Of a stretch of 43,055 nucleotides of DNA, positions 9,217 to 18,349 are shown in pieces (position 1 is the stretch's first letter; each line of letters starts with the position of its first letter). Made by a program: the position numbers and the translations under genes. The DNA comes from Rhodocyclaceae bacterium. GTDB taxonomy: Bacteria > Pseudomonadota > Gammaproteobacteria > Burkholderiales > Rhodocyclaceae. Below the pieces are notes generated by a model. The model saw only the letters and a list, made by a program, of their open reading frames with translations, had not been told where the DNA came from and ran no database searches. The DNA lies in the NCBI GenBank assembly GCA_016791105.1, contig JAEUNM010000034.1:1-43055 (forward strand). The letters are read 5' to 3'.

Positions 9217-11211
9217 CTACGCGCCCGAGTGCAGCGGGCCGGCGGCGCGCTCCAGCGGCCCCGCGGGGCGGCACCAGCGCGCCAGTTTTTCGCGCAACTC
9301 CTGCGGTTTGAGGGGTTTGCTGAGGTAATCGTCCATGCCCGCCTCGAGGCAGCGCTCGCGGTCGCCCTGCATGGCGCTGGCGGTGAGCGCAATGACCGGC
9401 GTGCGCGCGCGCCTGCTGCCGGTCTCGAAAGCGCGCATTTCGGCCACCGCTTCCAGGCCGCTCATTTCCGGCATGTGCAAGTCCAGCAGCACGATGTCGA
9501 AACGTTCGCGCGCGTACAGATCGACGGCGATGCGGCCGTTTTCGGCCAGTTCCACGCTATGCCCCCATTTCCCCAGCAGGGCCAGCGCGAATTTCTGATT
9601 GACCGGATGATCTTCCGCCAGCAGGATGCGCAAACCGGCGGCCGGGGCCGGCGTGGCAGGCGCCACCGCTTGCGGCGCAGGCTGTGTAGCGTGGCGCAGG
9701 CGTGCGGTAAAACTGAAGGTGCTGCCCTGGCCCAGTGCGCTTTGCACTTTCAGATCGCCTCCCATCAGCCGCGCGAGCTGGCTCGAAATGGCCAGCCCCA
9801 GGCCGGTGCCGCCGTAGCGCCGCGTGGTCGAATTGTCGGCCTGCGCAAACGCATCGAAAATTCGCGCCTGGTGCTGTTCCGCGATGCCTATGCCGGTGTC
9901 GGTCACGGCGACGGCGAGCAAACAAAATTCCGCTTCGCCGCTGGCGGCAACATCGACGCGCACCGCCACGCTGCCGGCGGAAGTAAATTTGAGTGCATTG
10001 CCGACCAGATTGGTCACGATCTGGCGCAGCCGTATCGGGTCGCCGGACAATTGCGCCGGCACCGCAGGCGCGACCTGGCAGTGCAGCCTGAGGCCACGTT
10101 CGCGCGCCTGCTGCTCAAACGGCCGCAGCATGTGTTCCAGTTCGCGGCGCGGCGCAAAGGGCACGCATTCCAGGTTGAGCTTGCCGGCTTCGATCTTGGA
10201 AAAATCCAGAATGTCGTTGATTACCGCCAGCAGCGCCTGCGCCGAGGCGTTGGCGGTTTCCAGATAGTCGTGCTGTTCGGGCGGAATATTGCCGGCCAGC
10301 GCCAGACCTATCATGCCCATGATGCCATTCATGGGGGTGCGGATTTCGTGGCTCATGTTGGCCAGAAATTCGCTCTTGGCGCGGCTTGCGGATTCGGCGG
10401 CGTTTTTGGCTTCCTGCAGGTTTTCTTCCAGCAGTTTGCGGTCGGTCAGGTCGGTGCAGATGGAAATGTATTGTTCCGGCCGGCCCGCCGCGTCCATGAA
10501 GGGCACGATGGTCGACGCCACCCAGAACAGGCGCCCATCCTTGGCGCGGTTGCACAGTTCGCCGCTCCATACGTCGCCCTGCGCCAGGGTTTGCCACATG
10601 GAGGCAAAGAACAGGTCGGGGTGCTGCCCGGATTTGACGATGGCGTGGCTGCGCCCCATCAATTCCCCGCGCGTATAGCCGGAAATGGCGCAGAACTTGT
10701 CGTTCGCGTAGCTGATGCGCCCGGCCACGTCGGTAATGCTCACGATGGCATGCTGGTCGAGCGCGAATTTCTGCTGGCCGAGCGCGTGCAGCGCACGCGT
10801 GCGGGCAATTTGCGCTGCCTCGCGCTCGTGCACCAGTTCGCCCGTCAGTGCGACCAGATTTTTCAGATCGGCATCGCCTTCGCCCAGCGGCGGGCGGCCT
10901 TGCGCCTCCAGCATGCGATTGGCAGTGGCGCGCAATTCGGCGATTATGGCGTACAAATGCTGCGTCTGGCCGCGCAAACGGTCGTTGGCCGCGCATAGTT
11001 CGTCCGAGGACAAAACCAGGCTGCGCGTGCGCAAATCGAGGTCGCGTTCGTATTGGTCGTAACTGTCCGCCACGGCGGTCACGAAGCGGGCCAGGGCCGC
11101 ATCCGCACTGCTGGCGCCCGGCGCAGCAAGTGCGGCCAGCCGCTGTTCCATCTCGGCCTCGCCGGCGGCTTCGAACAGCCGGCGCAATTGCCGCCGCAGC
11201 AGGCGGTTCAT
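9217..11211 (-). CDS. PAS-containing hybrid sensor histidine kinase/response regulator
   Basis: Cytoplasmic hybrid kinase of 664 aa with no membrane segment. Order: N-terminal helical/coiled-coil region (about 1-145), PAS with PAC (about 150-260), HisKA with phosphorylated His288 in [10 protein letters not shown], HATPase with N box [13 protein letters not shown] (397-409), DTGIGI (438-443) and GGTGLGL (467-473), then a receiver domain (about 527-645) with acceptor Asp577 in LLDLHMPEM. It starts 4 nt after the stop of the FIST gene, so the two are probably co-translated and the FIST protein is its likely sensory partner. No HPt or output regulator is encoded next to it; the downstream TIR protein is the only other candidate effector, by position alone. 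Confidence 0.92.
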   Translation of the reverse strand: MNRLLRRQLRRLFEAAGEAEMEQRLAALAAPGASSADAALARFVTAVADSYDQYERDLDLRTRSLVLSSDELCAANDRLRGQTQHLYAIIAELRATANRMLEAQGRPPLGEGDADLKNLVALTGELVHEREAAQIARTRALHALGQQKFALDQHAIVSITDVAGRISYANDKFCAISGYTRGELMGRSHAIVKSGQHPDLFFASMWQTLAQGDVWSGELCNRAKDGRLFWVASTIVPFMDAAGRPEQYISICTDLTDRKLLEENLQEAKNAAESASRAKSEFLANMSHEIRTPMNGIMGMIGLALAGNIPPEQHDYLETANASAQALLAVINDILDFSKIEAGKLNLECVPFAPRRELEHMLRPFEQQARERGLRLHCQVAPAVPAQLSGDPIRLRQIVTNLVGNALKFTSAGSVAVRVDVAASGEAEFCLLAVAVTDTGIGIAEQHQARIFDAFAQADNSTTRRYGGTGLGLAISSQLARLMGGDLKVQSALGQGSTFSFTARLRHATQPAPQAVAPATPAPAAGLRILLAEDHPVNQKFALALLGKWGHSVELAENGRIAVDLYARERFDIVLLDLHMPEMSGLEAVAEMRAFETGSRRARTPVIALTASAMQGDRERCLEAGMDDYLSKPLKPQELREKLARWCRPAGPLERAAGPLHSGA

Positions 11212-11215
11212 AAGT

Positions 11216-12361
11216 TCAGGCCGCCTCGGCCAGATAGCTCACGGTCATGGTCTGATTGTGCAATTTGCACTCGGTACCGGCCAGGAAAGGGCTGATTTCG
11301 CCGTAGGAATAAAAGCCGGCCAGGGTTGCGCGCGCGCCCAGTACGTCGCCCACGGCTTCGACTTCTTCTTCGGCGCGCCCGCCCATCACGAGCTTGCGGC
11401 CGACGCAACTGACCAGCAGCGCCAAGCCCTCGCCGGGCGGCGCCGCCAGCATGTCGCGGGCGGCTTCGGCGGCGGCGTGGGCACCATCGACCAGGCCGTC
11501 GGTGGAGGCGTGCATCAGGCGCAGAAATCCGTCCGCGTCGACGGCGCCGGCCAACAGCAAGCTGCCCTGCGCTTCGTCTATGCCGACTATGGTGCGTATC
11601 AGACCGGCATCGCGATGGCTGGCGTCCAGCATTTCGAACGGAAACAGCAGGCCGGAAGCCGGCAGATCGCGCGCGTGGTCGCCCAGGTAGCGCTTATATA
11701 CGTCCAGCGCCGGTTCGCCATCGAGTTCGTACAGGATGGAGCCGTCGCAGCGCGTGACGCGGCGCGCCGGGCCGAAAGGTTTCCAGCCGCCGAACGAGCC
11801 ATGTGCAAGCTTGATGCCGGCGTACAGCGCTACCGCCACCACGGTGCGCGGCGCGGCGCCGGAATTGCTAAGGGTCCAGGTGCTGCGGAAAGCCGAGCCG
11901 TCGCCGGCCAGACCGCCCACGATGCGCACGCCGGCCGGCAGGCAGGCGGCCAGGCCGTCGACCAGTGCCGTGCCGTTGATATCCACGCCCGGCGCGAACA
12001 GCAGCACCGCGTCCGGCACTTCGTTCTGCATACTGGCACCCAGACGTTTGCCGGCCGCCGTGGAATCGGCGATATCGGCCACGCTGTCCGCAAATACGGA
12101 GAAGCGCGCCTTGTCGAAACTGACGCCGGTCAGCACGCAGGCGCTATCGCTCACGCCGTCGGCGCTGATTTCGCCGGCAGTCGAACAGCCGGCAATTTTG
12201 GCGCCGGAAAAGCGCGTGCACAGCAAATTCACGAAGGCCGCGTCGGCAAACCATTGCGGTGCGCCAAAAGCCAAAATCATTTGTGGTTGAACCGCGCCTA
12301 GCTGCGCGAGGCCGCTTTCGACATCCTGCGCCCCCTTCAATACGACCTGTTGGATCTTCAT
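11216..12361 (-). CDS. FIST domain signal-transduction protein
   Basis: FIST proteins (FIST_N plus FIST_C) are proposed sensors of small ligands that work with kinases, cyclases or chemotaxis proteins. Here 381 aa contain the N-terminal motif GCSTAGEIS with downstream [13 protein letters not shown], the central [11 protein letters not shown], and the C-terminal [24 protein letters not shown] and [11 protein letters not shown] characteristic of FIST_C. Three starts are possible; ATG 12361 ([10 protein letters not shown]) is preferred because GAGG lies 9 nt upstream. The frame is open to 12475. First gene of the FIST-kinase pair, with only 4 nt to the kinase. Confidence 0.9.
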   Translation of the reverse strand: MKIQQVVLKGAQDVESGLAQLGAVQPQMILAFGAPQWFADAAFVNLLCTRFSGAKIAGCSTAGEISADGVSDSACVLTGVSFDKARFSVFADSVADIADSTAAGKRLGASMQNEVPDAVLLFAPGVDINGTALVDGLAACLPAGVRIVGGLAGDGSAFRSTWTLSNSGAAPRTVVAVALYAGIKLAHGSFGGWKPFGPARRVTRCDGSILYELDGEPALDVYKRYLGDHARDLPASGLLFPFEMLDASHRDAGLIRTIVGIDEAQGSLLLAGAVDADGFLRLMHASTDGLVDGAHAAAEAARDMLAAPPGEGLALLVSCVGRKLVMGGRAEEEVEAVGDVLGARATLAGFYSYGEISPFLAGTECKLHNQTMTVSYLAEAA

Positions 12362-12495
12362 CCCGACCATCCTCGAAATTTGCCCGCAGGCGGGGTTTAC
12401 GGCCGCTGCGCGCGGAATTTTAGGGCTGCCTCGATAAAAGCCGTATGCGCCCGCAAAGTCGGCATTTTGCCGCAAGGCGGGTGACGATGGGATAG

Positions 12496-12993
12496 CTAAT
12501 TGTCTTGCTGCGTTGTCGGGGCCACAGAGCCAAAAATGCGCGACCAGGTGTCGGCGCCCAGGCTGCGCGCGCGGGCAAAGCCGGCGACGAAGCGCAAATT
12601 GTGCGGGGTGAGTAAAAACAGGGAAAAATCGGCAAACCCGAACAGCGGTTCGCTCTCCGGAAAGCGCGCCAGATAGGCGGCGCGCGCGGTAACGTAGGCG
12701 GCGTCGCCGGGCGGGCAGACGCGCGCGCTGGCCTGCAGGCTGAGCCGTGCCACGGCCTGCGCCGGCACCTCGGGCGTGCGCGCGGCGGTAATCATGAGGC
12801 TGACACCGGCGTGCGCAAGCATGTCCGCGGTGTGGGCGGCGAGCCGGCTCACGTGTATCACCAGTTCTCCGCCCGCGCCCAGCGCATAGGGCACCATCGA
12901 TACGAAAGGCTCACCCGCGTGCAGCGTGCCGAGCGCGGCAATGTCCTGCTGCGTGACAATGGATTTGAGCAGTTCTGCGTCGTTGGCGTCCAC
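12496..12993 (-). CDS. Pyridoxamine 5'-phosphate oxidase family (flavin split-barrel) protein
   Basis: A 165-aa protein of the FMN-binding split-barrel superfamily, resembling the N-terminal barrel of HugZ-type proteins. Landmarks are IAALGTLHAGEPFVSMVPYAL (residues 18-38), HVSRLAAHTADMLAHAGVSLMI, and the C-terminal aromatic FGFADFSLFLLTPHNLRFVAGFARA. Members include haem-degrading, F420- or FMN-linked and general redox enzymes; which applies here is unknown. It has no signal peptide. Downstream, the FIST gene begins after 134 nt. Confidence 0.82.
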   Translation of the reverse strand: MDANDAELLKSIVTQQDIAALGTLHAGEPFVSMVPYALGAGGELVIHVSRLAAHTADMLAHAGVSLMITAARTPEVPAQAVARLSLQASARVCPPGDAAYVTARAAYLARFPESEPLFGFADFSLFLLTPHNLRFVAGFARARSLGADTWSRIFGSVAPTTQQDN

Positions 12994-13126
12994 GGCGGTG
13001 CGTCAGTGCGGAAACAGGCAGTGTAACGCCACAGCGAATAGCCTCGCCAGCACCAGACTACGCAGACAAGGCCGCCGGCGCGGGCGGCCGGTCGGCCTGC
13101 CCGCCCGCTGCGGTTTGTAATCTGGT

Positions 13127-13339
13127 CTAAGCAGCCTGCGCTTGCGGCGCCAGTTTGTAGCCTGCGTCGTCCAGGCCCCAATCGGCCAGTTTGTGCCAAT
13201 CTTCGCCCAGCAATTCGACCGGATGCTGGGTGCGGTCCGAACCGTTGCCGCAGCGCATCGCGGTGGTCGTGCAATATTTGTCGCAGCCCCAGCAGACACG
13301 CTCGGGATGTTTGGGGTGGAGGGGAAAACGGTTGCTCAT
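13127..13339 (-). CDS. DUF3079 family small cysteine-rich protein
   Basis: A 70-aa protein matching DUF3079: FPLHPKHPERVCWGCDKYC near the N-terminus, then RCGNGSDRTQHPVELLGEDW. Cys16, Cys19, Cys23 and Cys30 are spaced like a metal-binding knuckle, probably zinc or Fe-S, but this is inference. ATG 13339 is chosen because it begins the conserved domain; the frame is open 52 codons further upstream without homology. It lies between a split-barrel gene and a LysR gene, all on the minus strand. A G+C-rich hairpin (GGCCGCC 13070-13076, GGCGGCC 13083-13089) lies just downstream. Function unknown. Confidence 0.85.
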   Translation of the reverse strand: MSNRFPLHPKHPERVCWGCDKYCTTTAMRCGNGSDRTQHPVELLGEDWHKLADWGLDDAGYKLAPQAQAA

Positions 13340-13449
13340 GGCGATCAGGAATTGAATGCCGCGGGGCCGGCAGGAAACGACGGCCATCCTAGCCGGGGGG
13401 CGAAAAGCACGCTTTGATGCAGCGCAACATTTGCTGCCAAAGACCTGCT

Positions 13450-14352
13450 TCAAACGATGTCGGCCAGACGCGCGCGCATGCGCGGCAGCACCCAATCGAC
13501 GAAACTGCGCACCCGCGGCGAGAGCAGGCGGCTGTGCGGGTAGAGCAGTTGGACGGGCAGCGGCGGCGGCTCGAAATCCTGCAGCAGCGCCACCAGCCGC
13601 CCGCTCGCCAGATGAGCGGCCACCTGATAACCCAAAAAGCGCCCGCAGCCCAAACCCGCCAGACAGGCGGTGAGCGCGGCATCCACCTGATTGGTGGTGA
13701 GCGAGCCGGCCACGGTGACCACGACCGGTTTGCCCGCGGCAATAAATTTCCAGTCCGTGCCGGGGCTAAGCCCGGTAAAGCGCAGGCAGCGGTGCTGCGC
13801 CAAATCCTGCGGCTGTTGCGGGCCGCCGTGCTGGTCCAGATATTCCGGGCTGGCACACACCAGACGCCGCGTCGCGCCCAGCTTGACCGCCACCAGCGAA
13901 GAATCCGGCAAATTGCCGATGCGAAACGCCAAATCCAGCCCTTCTTCCAGCAGATCCACGACGCGATCCAGCAACAGCAGGTCGGCACTCATCGTGGCGT
14001 GGTCCTGCAGAAAGGCGGTGACCAGCGGCGCCACATGCAGGCTGCCGAAGCGCACCGGCGCCGTGATGGCGAGCCGCCCGGCGGGCGTGCGGCGGCGCGC
14101 GCTCAACATGGCTTCGGCATCTTCCACCTCGGCCAGCACGCGCTGGCAGCGCGCGTAATAGTCGCGCCCCTCGTCGGTGAGCGCGATGCGCCGCGTGCTG
14201 CGGTTCAACAGGCGCACGCCCAGTTCGGCTTCGAGCGCGGCCAAGTTGCGCACCACGGCGCTCAAGGAATCGCCGCGGCCGGCGGCCGCCGCGCTGAGGC
14301 TGCCGGCATCCACGATGCGCACGAACGTGGCCATGGCGCGCAGTTTGTCCAT
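13450..14352 (-). CDS. LysR family transcriptional regulator
   Basis: The 300-aa protein has an N-terminal winged helix-turn-helix (about 1-60: FVRIVDAGSLSAAA, LAALEAELGVRLLNRSTRR) and a substrate-binding domain from about residue 90. VDLLEEGLDLAFRIG and LVCASPEYLDQHG are typical of the LysR_substrate family. It is divergent from the split-barrel/GST operon starting at 14480, the usual arrangement for a LysR protein controlling its neighbour. The 127-bp shared gap contains a dyad of LysR type. The inducer is not predictable. Confidence 0.93.
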   Translation of the reverse strand: MDKLRAMATFVRIVDAGSLSAAAAGRGDSLSAVVRNLAALEAELGVRLLNRSTRRIALTDEGRDYYARCQRVLAEVEDAEAMLSARRRTPAGRLAITAPVRFGSLHVAPLVTAFLQDHATMSADLLLLDRVVDLLEEGLDLAFRIGNLPDSSLVAVKLGATRRLVCASPEYLDQHGGPQQPQDLAQHRCLRFTGLSPGTDWKFIAAGKPVVVTVAGSLTTNQVDAALTACLAGLGCGRFLGYQVAAHLASGRLVALLQDFEPPPLPVQLLYPHSRLLSPRVRSFVDWVLPRMRARLADIV

Positions 14353-14387
14353 ACTTGCCCAATTACACCGGATATTGCAGCAGTCTA

Positions 14388-14401
14388 ATCCATGATTGGA
14401 T
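14388..14401. promoter_or_regulatory. Candidate LysR-type operator
   Basis: ATCC-N6-GGAT (14388-14391 and 14398-14401) sits in an A/T-rich stretch between the divergent LysR gene and the split-barrel gene. A second GATATTGCA/TATTTATTGCA similarity flanks it (about 14371-14379 and 14400-14410). Position and symmetry fit a LysR regulatory site; no experiment is implied. Confidence 0.35.
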
Positions 14402-14479
14402 ATTTATTGCAAAACGCAGCAGGATCAAAATGCGCCCACATCACACCGGCGCCCAGGCGCGCAATCCGCGGAGAGCAAA

Positions 14480-15124
14480 ATGGCCGACCCCTATGCCCGC
14501 ATCACCTTCACCGACAGCGTGTGCCGCACGCAGAGCCATTACGGCACGCGCGCGCAGAACGCCGTGCGCGAACAGGGCGCGCAACACCCCGCGCGCCTCG
14601 GCGCGCGCGAGGCGCAATTCATCGCCGGACGCGACAGTTTTTACATCGCTACGGTCAGTGAAACCGGCTGGCCCTATGTGCAGCATCGTGGCGGTCCGCC
14701 CGGCTTTGTGCGGGTGCTCGATGCGAACATCCTGGCTTATGCCGATTTCCGCGGCAATCTGCAGTACGTGAGCGCGGGCAATCTGGCGCACGACGATCGC
14801 GTGGCACTCATCATGGTCGATTACACGCGCCGGCAGCGGCTGAAAATTCTGGGCCACGCGCGCTATGTGGATATCGCACAGGCCGATGCCAGCCTGGCCG
14901 AGCGACTGCAACTCGGCGCCTATGCGGCCGAAATTGAGCGCGCCGTGCTGATCGACGTGGCGGCATTCGAGTGGAATTGCCCGCGCCACATCACGCCGCG
15001 CCACACCGAAGCCGATCTGAAAAACCGTACCGCAGAACTTGAAGCGCGCATCGCGGAACTGGAGCGCCAACTGGCCGACCGTTCCGCTTCCAACCCCGAC
15101 CCGAGCACCAGGAGACCCGCATGA
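14480..15124 (+). CDS. Pyridoxamine 5'-phosphate oxidase family protein
   Basis: A 214-aa split-barrel flavoprotein of the type often annotated as PNPOx-like FMN-binding protein. Characteristic segments are FIAGRDSFYIATVSETGWPYVQHRGG, FRGNLQYVSAGNLAHDDRVALIMVDY and RRQRLKILGHARYVD. A C-terminal helical tail rich in Glu and Arg (KNRTAELEARIAELERQLAD) looks like a short coiled coil. ATG 14480 is preceded by GGAGAGC at 14470-14475; the frame is open 28 codons further. Its stop overlaps the next start (ATGA), so it is translationally coupled to the GST gene. Probably under the divergent LysR regulator. Confidence 0.87.
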   Translation: MADPYARITFTDSVCRTQSHYGTRAQNAVREQGAQHPARLGAREAQFIAGRDSFYIATVSETGWPYVQHRGGPPGFVRVLDANILAYADFRGNLQYVSAGNLAHDDRVALIMVDYTRRQRLKILGHARYVDIAQADASLAERLQLGAYAAEIERAVLIDVAAFEWNCPRHITPRHTEADLKNRTAELEARIAELERQLADRSASNPDPSTRRPA

Positions 15125-15714
15125 AACTGTACGACCTCAGCCTGTCCGGCAATTGCTACAAAGTGCGCCTGTTCGCAGCGCTGTCCGAAATACCGCTCAC
15201 CCTGGAGCCGGTGGATTTGCAGGGCGGCGCGCACAAGCGGCCGCCCTTCATCGATCTGAATCCTTGGGGTGAAGTGCCCGTACTGCAGGACGGCGCCGTC
15301 CTGCTGCGCGATTCGCAAGCCATACTGGTGTATCTGGCGCGCCGCTACGGCGGCGAAAACTGGCTGCCGACAGACCCCGCCGACATGGCCGAAGTGATGC
15401 AATGGCTATCCACCGCAGCCAATGAAATCCAGAACGGCCCATCTGTGGCGCGCCTGATCGCCAAGTTCGGGTTTGCGCTGGACAAAGCGGTCGCGCTGCA
15501 ACGCGCCGAACGCATCATGGGCCTCATGGAACGCCATCTTGCCGGGCGCGAGTGGCTGGCCCTGGGCCGCCCGACCATCGCGGATTGCGCGGTATTTCCT
15601 TATCTCGCCCTGGCGCCGGAAGGCGGGCTGGCGCTGGACGCGTACCCCAACATTTGCGCCTGGATAAGCCGCGTGCGCGGGCTGCCTAATTTCATCCCCA
15701 TGCCGGGGCTTTAA
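15121..15714 (+). CDS. Glutathione S-transferase family protein
   Basis: The 197-aa protein has a thioredoxin-like N-terminal domain (1-75) with SGNCYKVRL near the active site, cis-Pro53 in EVPVL and the glutathione gamma-glutamyl contact DSQAI (64-68). An alpha-helical C-terminal domain ends in TIADCAVFPYLAL, the conserved N-capping region. It probably conjugates or reduces small electrophiles with glutathione. It overlaps the preceding gene by 4 nt and converges on the CoA-transferase gene. Substrate unknown. Confidence 0.9.
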   Translation: MKLYDLSLSGNCYKVRLFAALSEIPLTLEPVDLQGGAHKRPPFIDLNPWGEVPVLQDGAVLLRDSQAILVYLARRYGGENWLPTDPADMAEVMQWLSTAANEIQNGPSVARLIAKFGFALDKAVALQRAERIMGLMERHLAGREWLALGRPTIADCAVFPYLALAPEGGLALDAYPNICAWISRVRGLPNFIPMPGL

Positions 15715-15726
15715 GTTCCACGGCCG

Positions 15727-15754
15727 AAAAAACAAGGGCCGCGCGCGCGGCCCT
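15727..15754 (-). terminator. Rho-independent terminator downstream of the CoA-transferase gene
   Basis: A perfect 8-bp stem AGGGCCGC/GCGGCCCT (15735-15742 and 15747-15754) with a GCGC loop. Read on the minus strand it is followed by TGTTTTTT (A-run 15727-15732 on the plus strand). It terminates transcription of the gene ending at 15778 and lies in the convergent gap with the GST gene. Confidence 0.85.
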
Positions 15755-15777
15755 CGCAAGCAATTAACGCCGCCGCC

Positions 15778-17073
15778 TCAGAGCAATTTCATTTTGCGCG
15801 CGTGATCGCGCAACTCACCGCGGAAATCCGGGTGGGCGATGGCGATCAGCGCCTCGGCGCGCTGTTTGGCCGACTTGCCGCGCAGTTGCGCCACGCCAAA
15901 TTCCGTCACCACGTAATTGATGTCGTTCTTGCTGGTCGTGACGTGGGTGCCGGGCGCCAGCACCGGCACGATGCGAGAAATACTGTCGTTTTTGGCGGTG
16001 GCCGGCAGCACGATGAAAGATTTGCCGCCCAGCGAACGATTGGCCGCGCGCACGAAATCGGCCTGACCGCCGGTGCCGGAATAGGGCGTGTGCCCCAAAG
16101 TTTCAGAACCGCACTGGCCGATCAAATCCACCTGCATGGTGGCGTTGATGGTGATCAGATTATCGTTGCGCCCGGCGCGGAACGGATCGTTGGTGAAATC
16201 GACCGGATGAATTTCCACCGCCGGATTGCGATCCATGAAGCGATATAACTTTTTCGAGCCGAGCGCGAAAGTTGCGAGCATTTTGCCGGCGTGATAGTTC
16301 TTGCGCCGGTTGGTCACAGCGCCGGCTTCCACCAGCGTCATGATGCCGTCGCCCACCATTTCGGTATGTATGCCCAAATCGTGCTTATGGGTAAGCTGCA
16401 TCACCACCGCGTCGGGGATGCCGCCATAACCTATCTGCAAGGTGGCGCCATCCGGAATCAGGTCGGCCACATATTTGCCTATTGCTTCCTGCACCGGCCC
16501 GATCTGCGGCAAACCCACTTCCATGACCGGATCTTCACTTTCCACCAGGGCGGTGACCTGCGATACGTGGATATGGCAATTGCCGTTGGCGAACGGCACG
16601 TTGGGATTGACTTCCAGCACTACTGCGCGCGCGCGGCGTATCGCCGCCATCGTATAGTCGGCTGCCAGGCCCAAGGAAAAAAAGCCGTGCTCGTCCATGC
16701 TGGAGGCCATGGTGAACACCACATCGGCGGGTAGCAGGTCGCGGTCCAGCAGGGTGGGCACTTCGGAAAAATAAGCCGGCAGATAGTCGATCCAGCCGTC
16801 CTGGCCGCCCGGGCGCGAGGCACCGCCGAAAAAGTACGCGAAGTGGCGCACATGTTCGGCCGTCTGCGGGTCGAAATAGCCGAATTTGCGCAGCGGCAAA
16901 ATTTGCGCCACGCGCACGCCGCGAAAATTGCGGCGCTGATCCGATAAGGCGCTCAGCAGGGCCGGCGGCTCGCCCACCCCGGTTGGCACAACTATGGTGT
17001 CGCCGTCCTTCACGAAGCCCGGTGCATCCGTGGCGGCAATGCGTTTTTGCTGATAGATCGACTGATAAGACAT
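15778..17073 (-). CDS. Acetyl-CoA hydrolase/CoA-transferase family protein
   Basis: The 431-aa member of the class I CoA-transferase family that includes 4-hydroxybutyrate and butyrate:acetate CoA-transferases. Glu238, in GIHTEMVGDGIM, occupies the position of the active-site Glu that forms the glutamyl-CoA intermediate in 4-hydroxybutyrate CoA-transferase. IGYGGIPDAV (214-223), GQCGSETLG and the C-terminal NYVVTEFGVAQLRGKS support the assignment. GGAGGAAG precedes ATG 17073. It lies 132 nt downstream of the acyl-CoA dehydrogenase, with its own palindromic upstream region, so it may be co-transcribed or separately controlled. Donor and acceptor acids are unknown. Confidence 0.88.
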   Translation of the reverse strand: MSYQSIYQQKRIAATDAPGFVKDGDTIVVPTGVGEPPALLSALSDQRRNFRGVRVAQILPLRKFGYFDPQTAEHVRHFAYFFGGASRPGGQDGWIDYLPAYFSEVPTLLDRDLLPADVVFTMASSMDEHGFFSLGLAADYTMAAIRRARAVVLEVNPNVPFANGNCHIHVSQVTALVESEDPVMEVGLPQIGPVQEAIGKYVADLIPDGATLQIGYGGIPDAVVMQLTHKHDLGIHTEMVGDGIMTLVEAGAVTNRRKNYHAGKMLATFALGSKKLYRFMDRNPAVEIHPVDFTNDPFRAGRNDNLITINATMQVDLIGQCGSETLGHTPYSGTGGQADFVRAANRSLGGKSFIVLPATAKNDSISRIVPVLAPGTHVTTSKNDINYVVTEFGVAQLRGKSAKQRAEALIAIAHPDFRGELRDHARKMKLL

Positions 17074-17110
17074 CCCCGCTTCCTCCAGTAGGTGTCAGTT
17101 TGATTTAGTT

Positions 17111-17131
17111 CTGGCGCGCCAGTGGCGCGCC
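17111..17131. promoter_or_regulatory. Palindrome and tandem GGCGCGCC octamers upstream of the CoA-transferase gene
   Basis: CTGGCGCGCCAG (17111-17122) is a perfect 12-bp palindrome. Its core GGCGCGCC (17113-17120) recurs at 17124-17131, 11 bp away, about one helical turn. It is 38 bp upstream of the CoA-transferase start. Just upstream GTAT-N3-ATAC (17152-17162 region) forms a second small dyad. This could be an operator; it is otherwise unexplained. Confidence 0.35.
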
Positions 17132-17166
17132 GCCTGCCTGTTGAGTATGGTATACAGATTTTAATC

Positions 17167-17190
17167 GGGCCGGCAGCCTGCTGCCGGCCC
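17167..17190. repeat. 11-bp inverted repeat after the acyl-CoA dehydrogenase gene
   Basis: GGGCCGGCAGC (17167-17177) and GCTGCCGGCCC (17180-17190) form a perfect stem 16 nt after the dehydrogenase stop (minus strand). The following minus-strand sequence GATTAAAATC lacks a real T-run, so this may attenuate or stabilise the transcript instead of ending it. Confidence 0.6.
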
Positions 17191-17205
17191 TGCCTGCAGC
17201 GCGAC

Positions 17206-18339
17206 TTACTGCGCGATGGCGCGCCCGATGACCAGTCGCTGGATGTCGTTGGCGCCTTCGTAAATCTGGCAGATGCGCACGTCGCGATAAATGCGCTCGA
17301 CCGGAAAATCGCTGGTATAGCCCACCCCGCCGTGTATCTGGATGGCATCGGAGGCAATTTTTTCGGCCGCTTCGGAGGCGAACATTTTTGCCATCGACGC
17401 TTCTTTCAGGCAGGGCTTGCCAGCGTCTTTCAACATTGCCGCGCGCCACACCAAGAGCCGCGCCGCGTCCAGCAAGGTGGCCATGTCGGCCAGCCGGAAG
17501 TTCACCGCCTGATGCTCGATGATGGGCACGCCGAACGTAACGCGCTCCTTGGCGTAGCGCACCGCCGCCTCGTAAGCGGCACGCGCCATGCCGACGCTTT
17601 GCGCGGCAATGCCTATGCGCCCGGCTTCCAGGTTGGAAAGCGCGATGCGATAACCGTCGCCTTCTTCGCCCAGCAGCATGGAAGCCGGTACGCGACAGTT
17701 TTCGAACAGGATTTGCACCGTGTCGGACGCGTGCTGGCCCATTTTTTCTTCCGTGCGGCCGACGATGTAGCCGGGCGTATCCGCCGGCACCAGAAAGCAC
17801 GAAATACCGCGCTTGCCGGCCGCCTTGTTGGTGACCGCGAAAACGATGGCGACGTGGGCGTGCTTGCCGGTGGTGATGAATTGCTTTACTCCGTTCAGCA
17901 CGAAATGATCGCCGTCGCGGTCGGCGCGCGTGGTGATGGCCGACGCGTCGGACCCGGTGTGCGGCTCGGTCAGGCAGAAACAACCCAGTTTTTCGCCGCG
18001 TGCGAGCGGCTTGAGCCATTTTTCCTTCTGCGCGTCGCTGCCGTATTTGAGCGTAATGCCGCAGGCCAGCGAGTTCTGTACCGACACGATGGTGGAAGTG
18101 GCGCCGTCGCCGGCCGCGATTTCTTCCAGCGTGAGCACCAGACTCATGTAATCCATGCCGGCGCCGCCCCATTGTTCCGGCACCACCATGCCCATCGCCC
18201 CGAGTTCGCCCAGTTCTTTCAGCGCCTGGGCCGGAAAGGTGTGCTTGCGGTCCCATTCGGCGGCGTTGGGCGCCAGCCGCTCCTGCGCGAACGCGCGCAT
18301 GGAGTCGCGTATCAGTTCCTGTTCCTGAGTCAGAATCAT
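17206..18339 (-). CDS. Acyl-CoA dehydrogenase (short/branched-chain type)
   Basis: FAD enzyme that introduces the alpha-beta double bond in acyl-CoA and passes electrons to ETF. The 377-aa length is typical of short-chain members. Landmarks are CFCLTEPHTGSDASAI (FAD/substrate), GVKQFITTGKHAHV, KMGQHASDT, and the catalytic base Glu361 in QIYEGANDIQR, the position used by butyryl- and short-chain enzymes. ATG 18339 is chosen because it begins MILTQEQELIRDSM with GAGGGCGG upstream. It starts 10 nt after the thiolase stop, in an SDR-thiolase-dehydrogenase operon. Substrate could be butyryl-, isobutyryl- or 2-methylbutyryl-CoA. Confidence 0.93.
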   Translation of the reverse strand: MILTQEQELIRDSMRAFAQERLAPNAAEWDRKHTFPAQALKELGELGAMGMVVPEQWGGAGMDYMSLVLTLEEIAAGDGATSTIVSVQNSLACGITLKYGSDAQKEKWLKPLARGEKLGCFCLTEPHTGSDASAITTRADRDGDHFVLNGVKQFITTGKHAHVAIVFAVTNKAAGKRGISCFLVPADTPGYIVGRTEEKMGQHASDTVQILFENCRVPASMLLGEEGDGYRIALSNLEAGRIGIAAQSVGMARAAYEAAVRYAKERVTFGVPIIEHQAVNFRLADMATLLDAARLLVWRAAMLKDAGKPCLKEASMAKMFASEAAEKIASDAIQIHGGVGYTSDFPVERIYRDVRICQIYEGANDIQRLVIGRAIAQ

Positions 18340-18349
18340 GGTGCCGCCC

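Noticed and set aside
9229..10998. Plus-strand ORF of 589 codons opposite the hybrid kinase
   Set aside because: Kinase motifs on the minus strand are complete; the plus-strand product is low-complexity and unlike any family.
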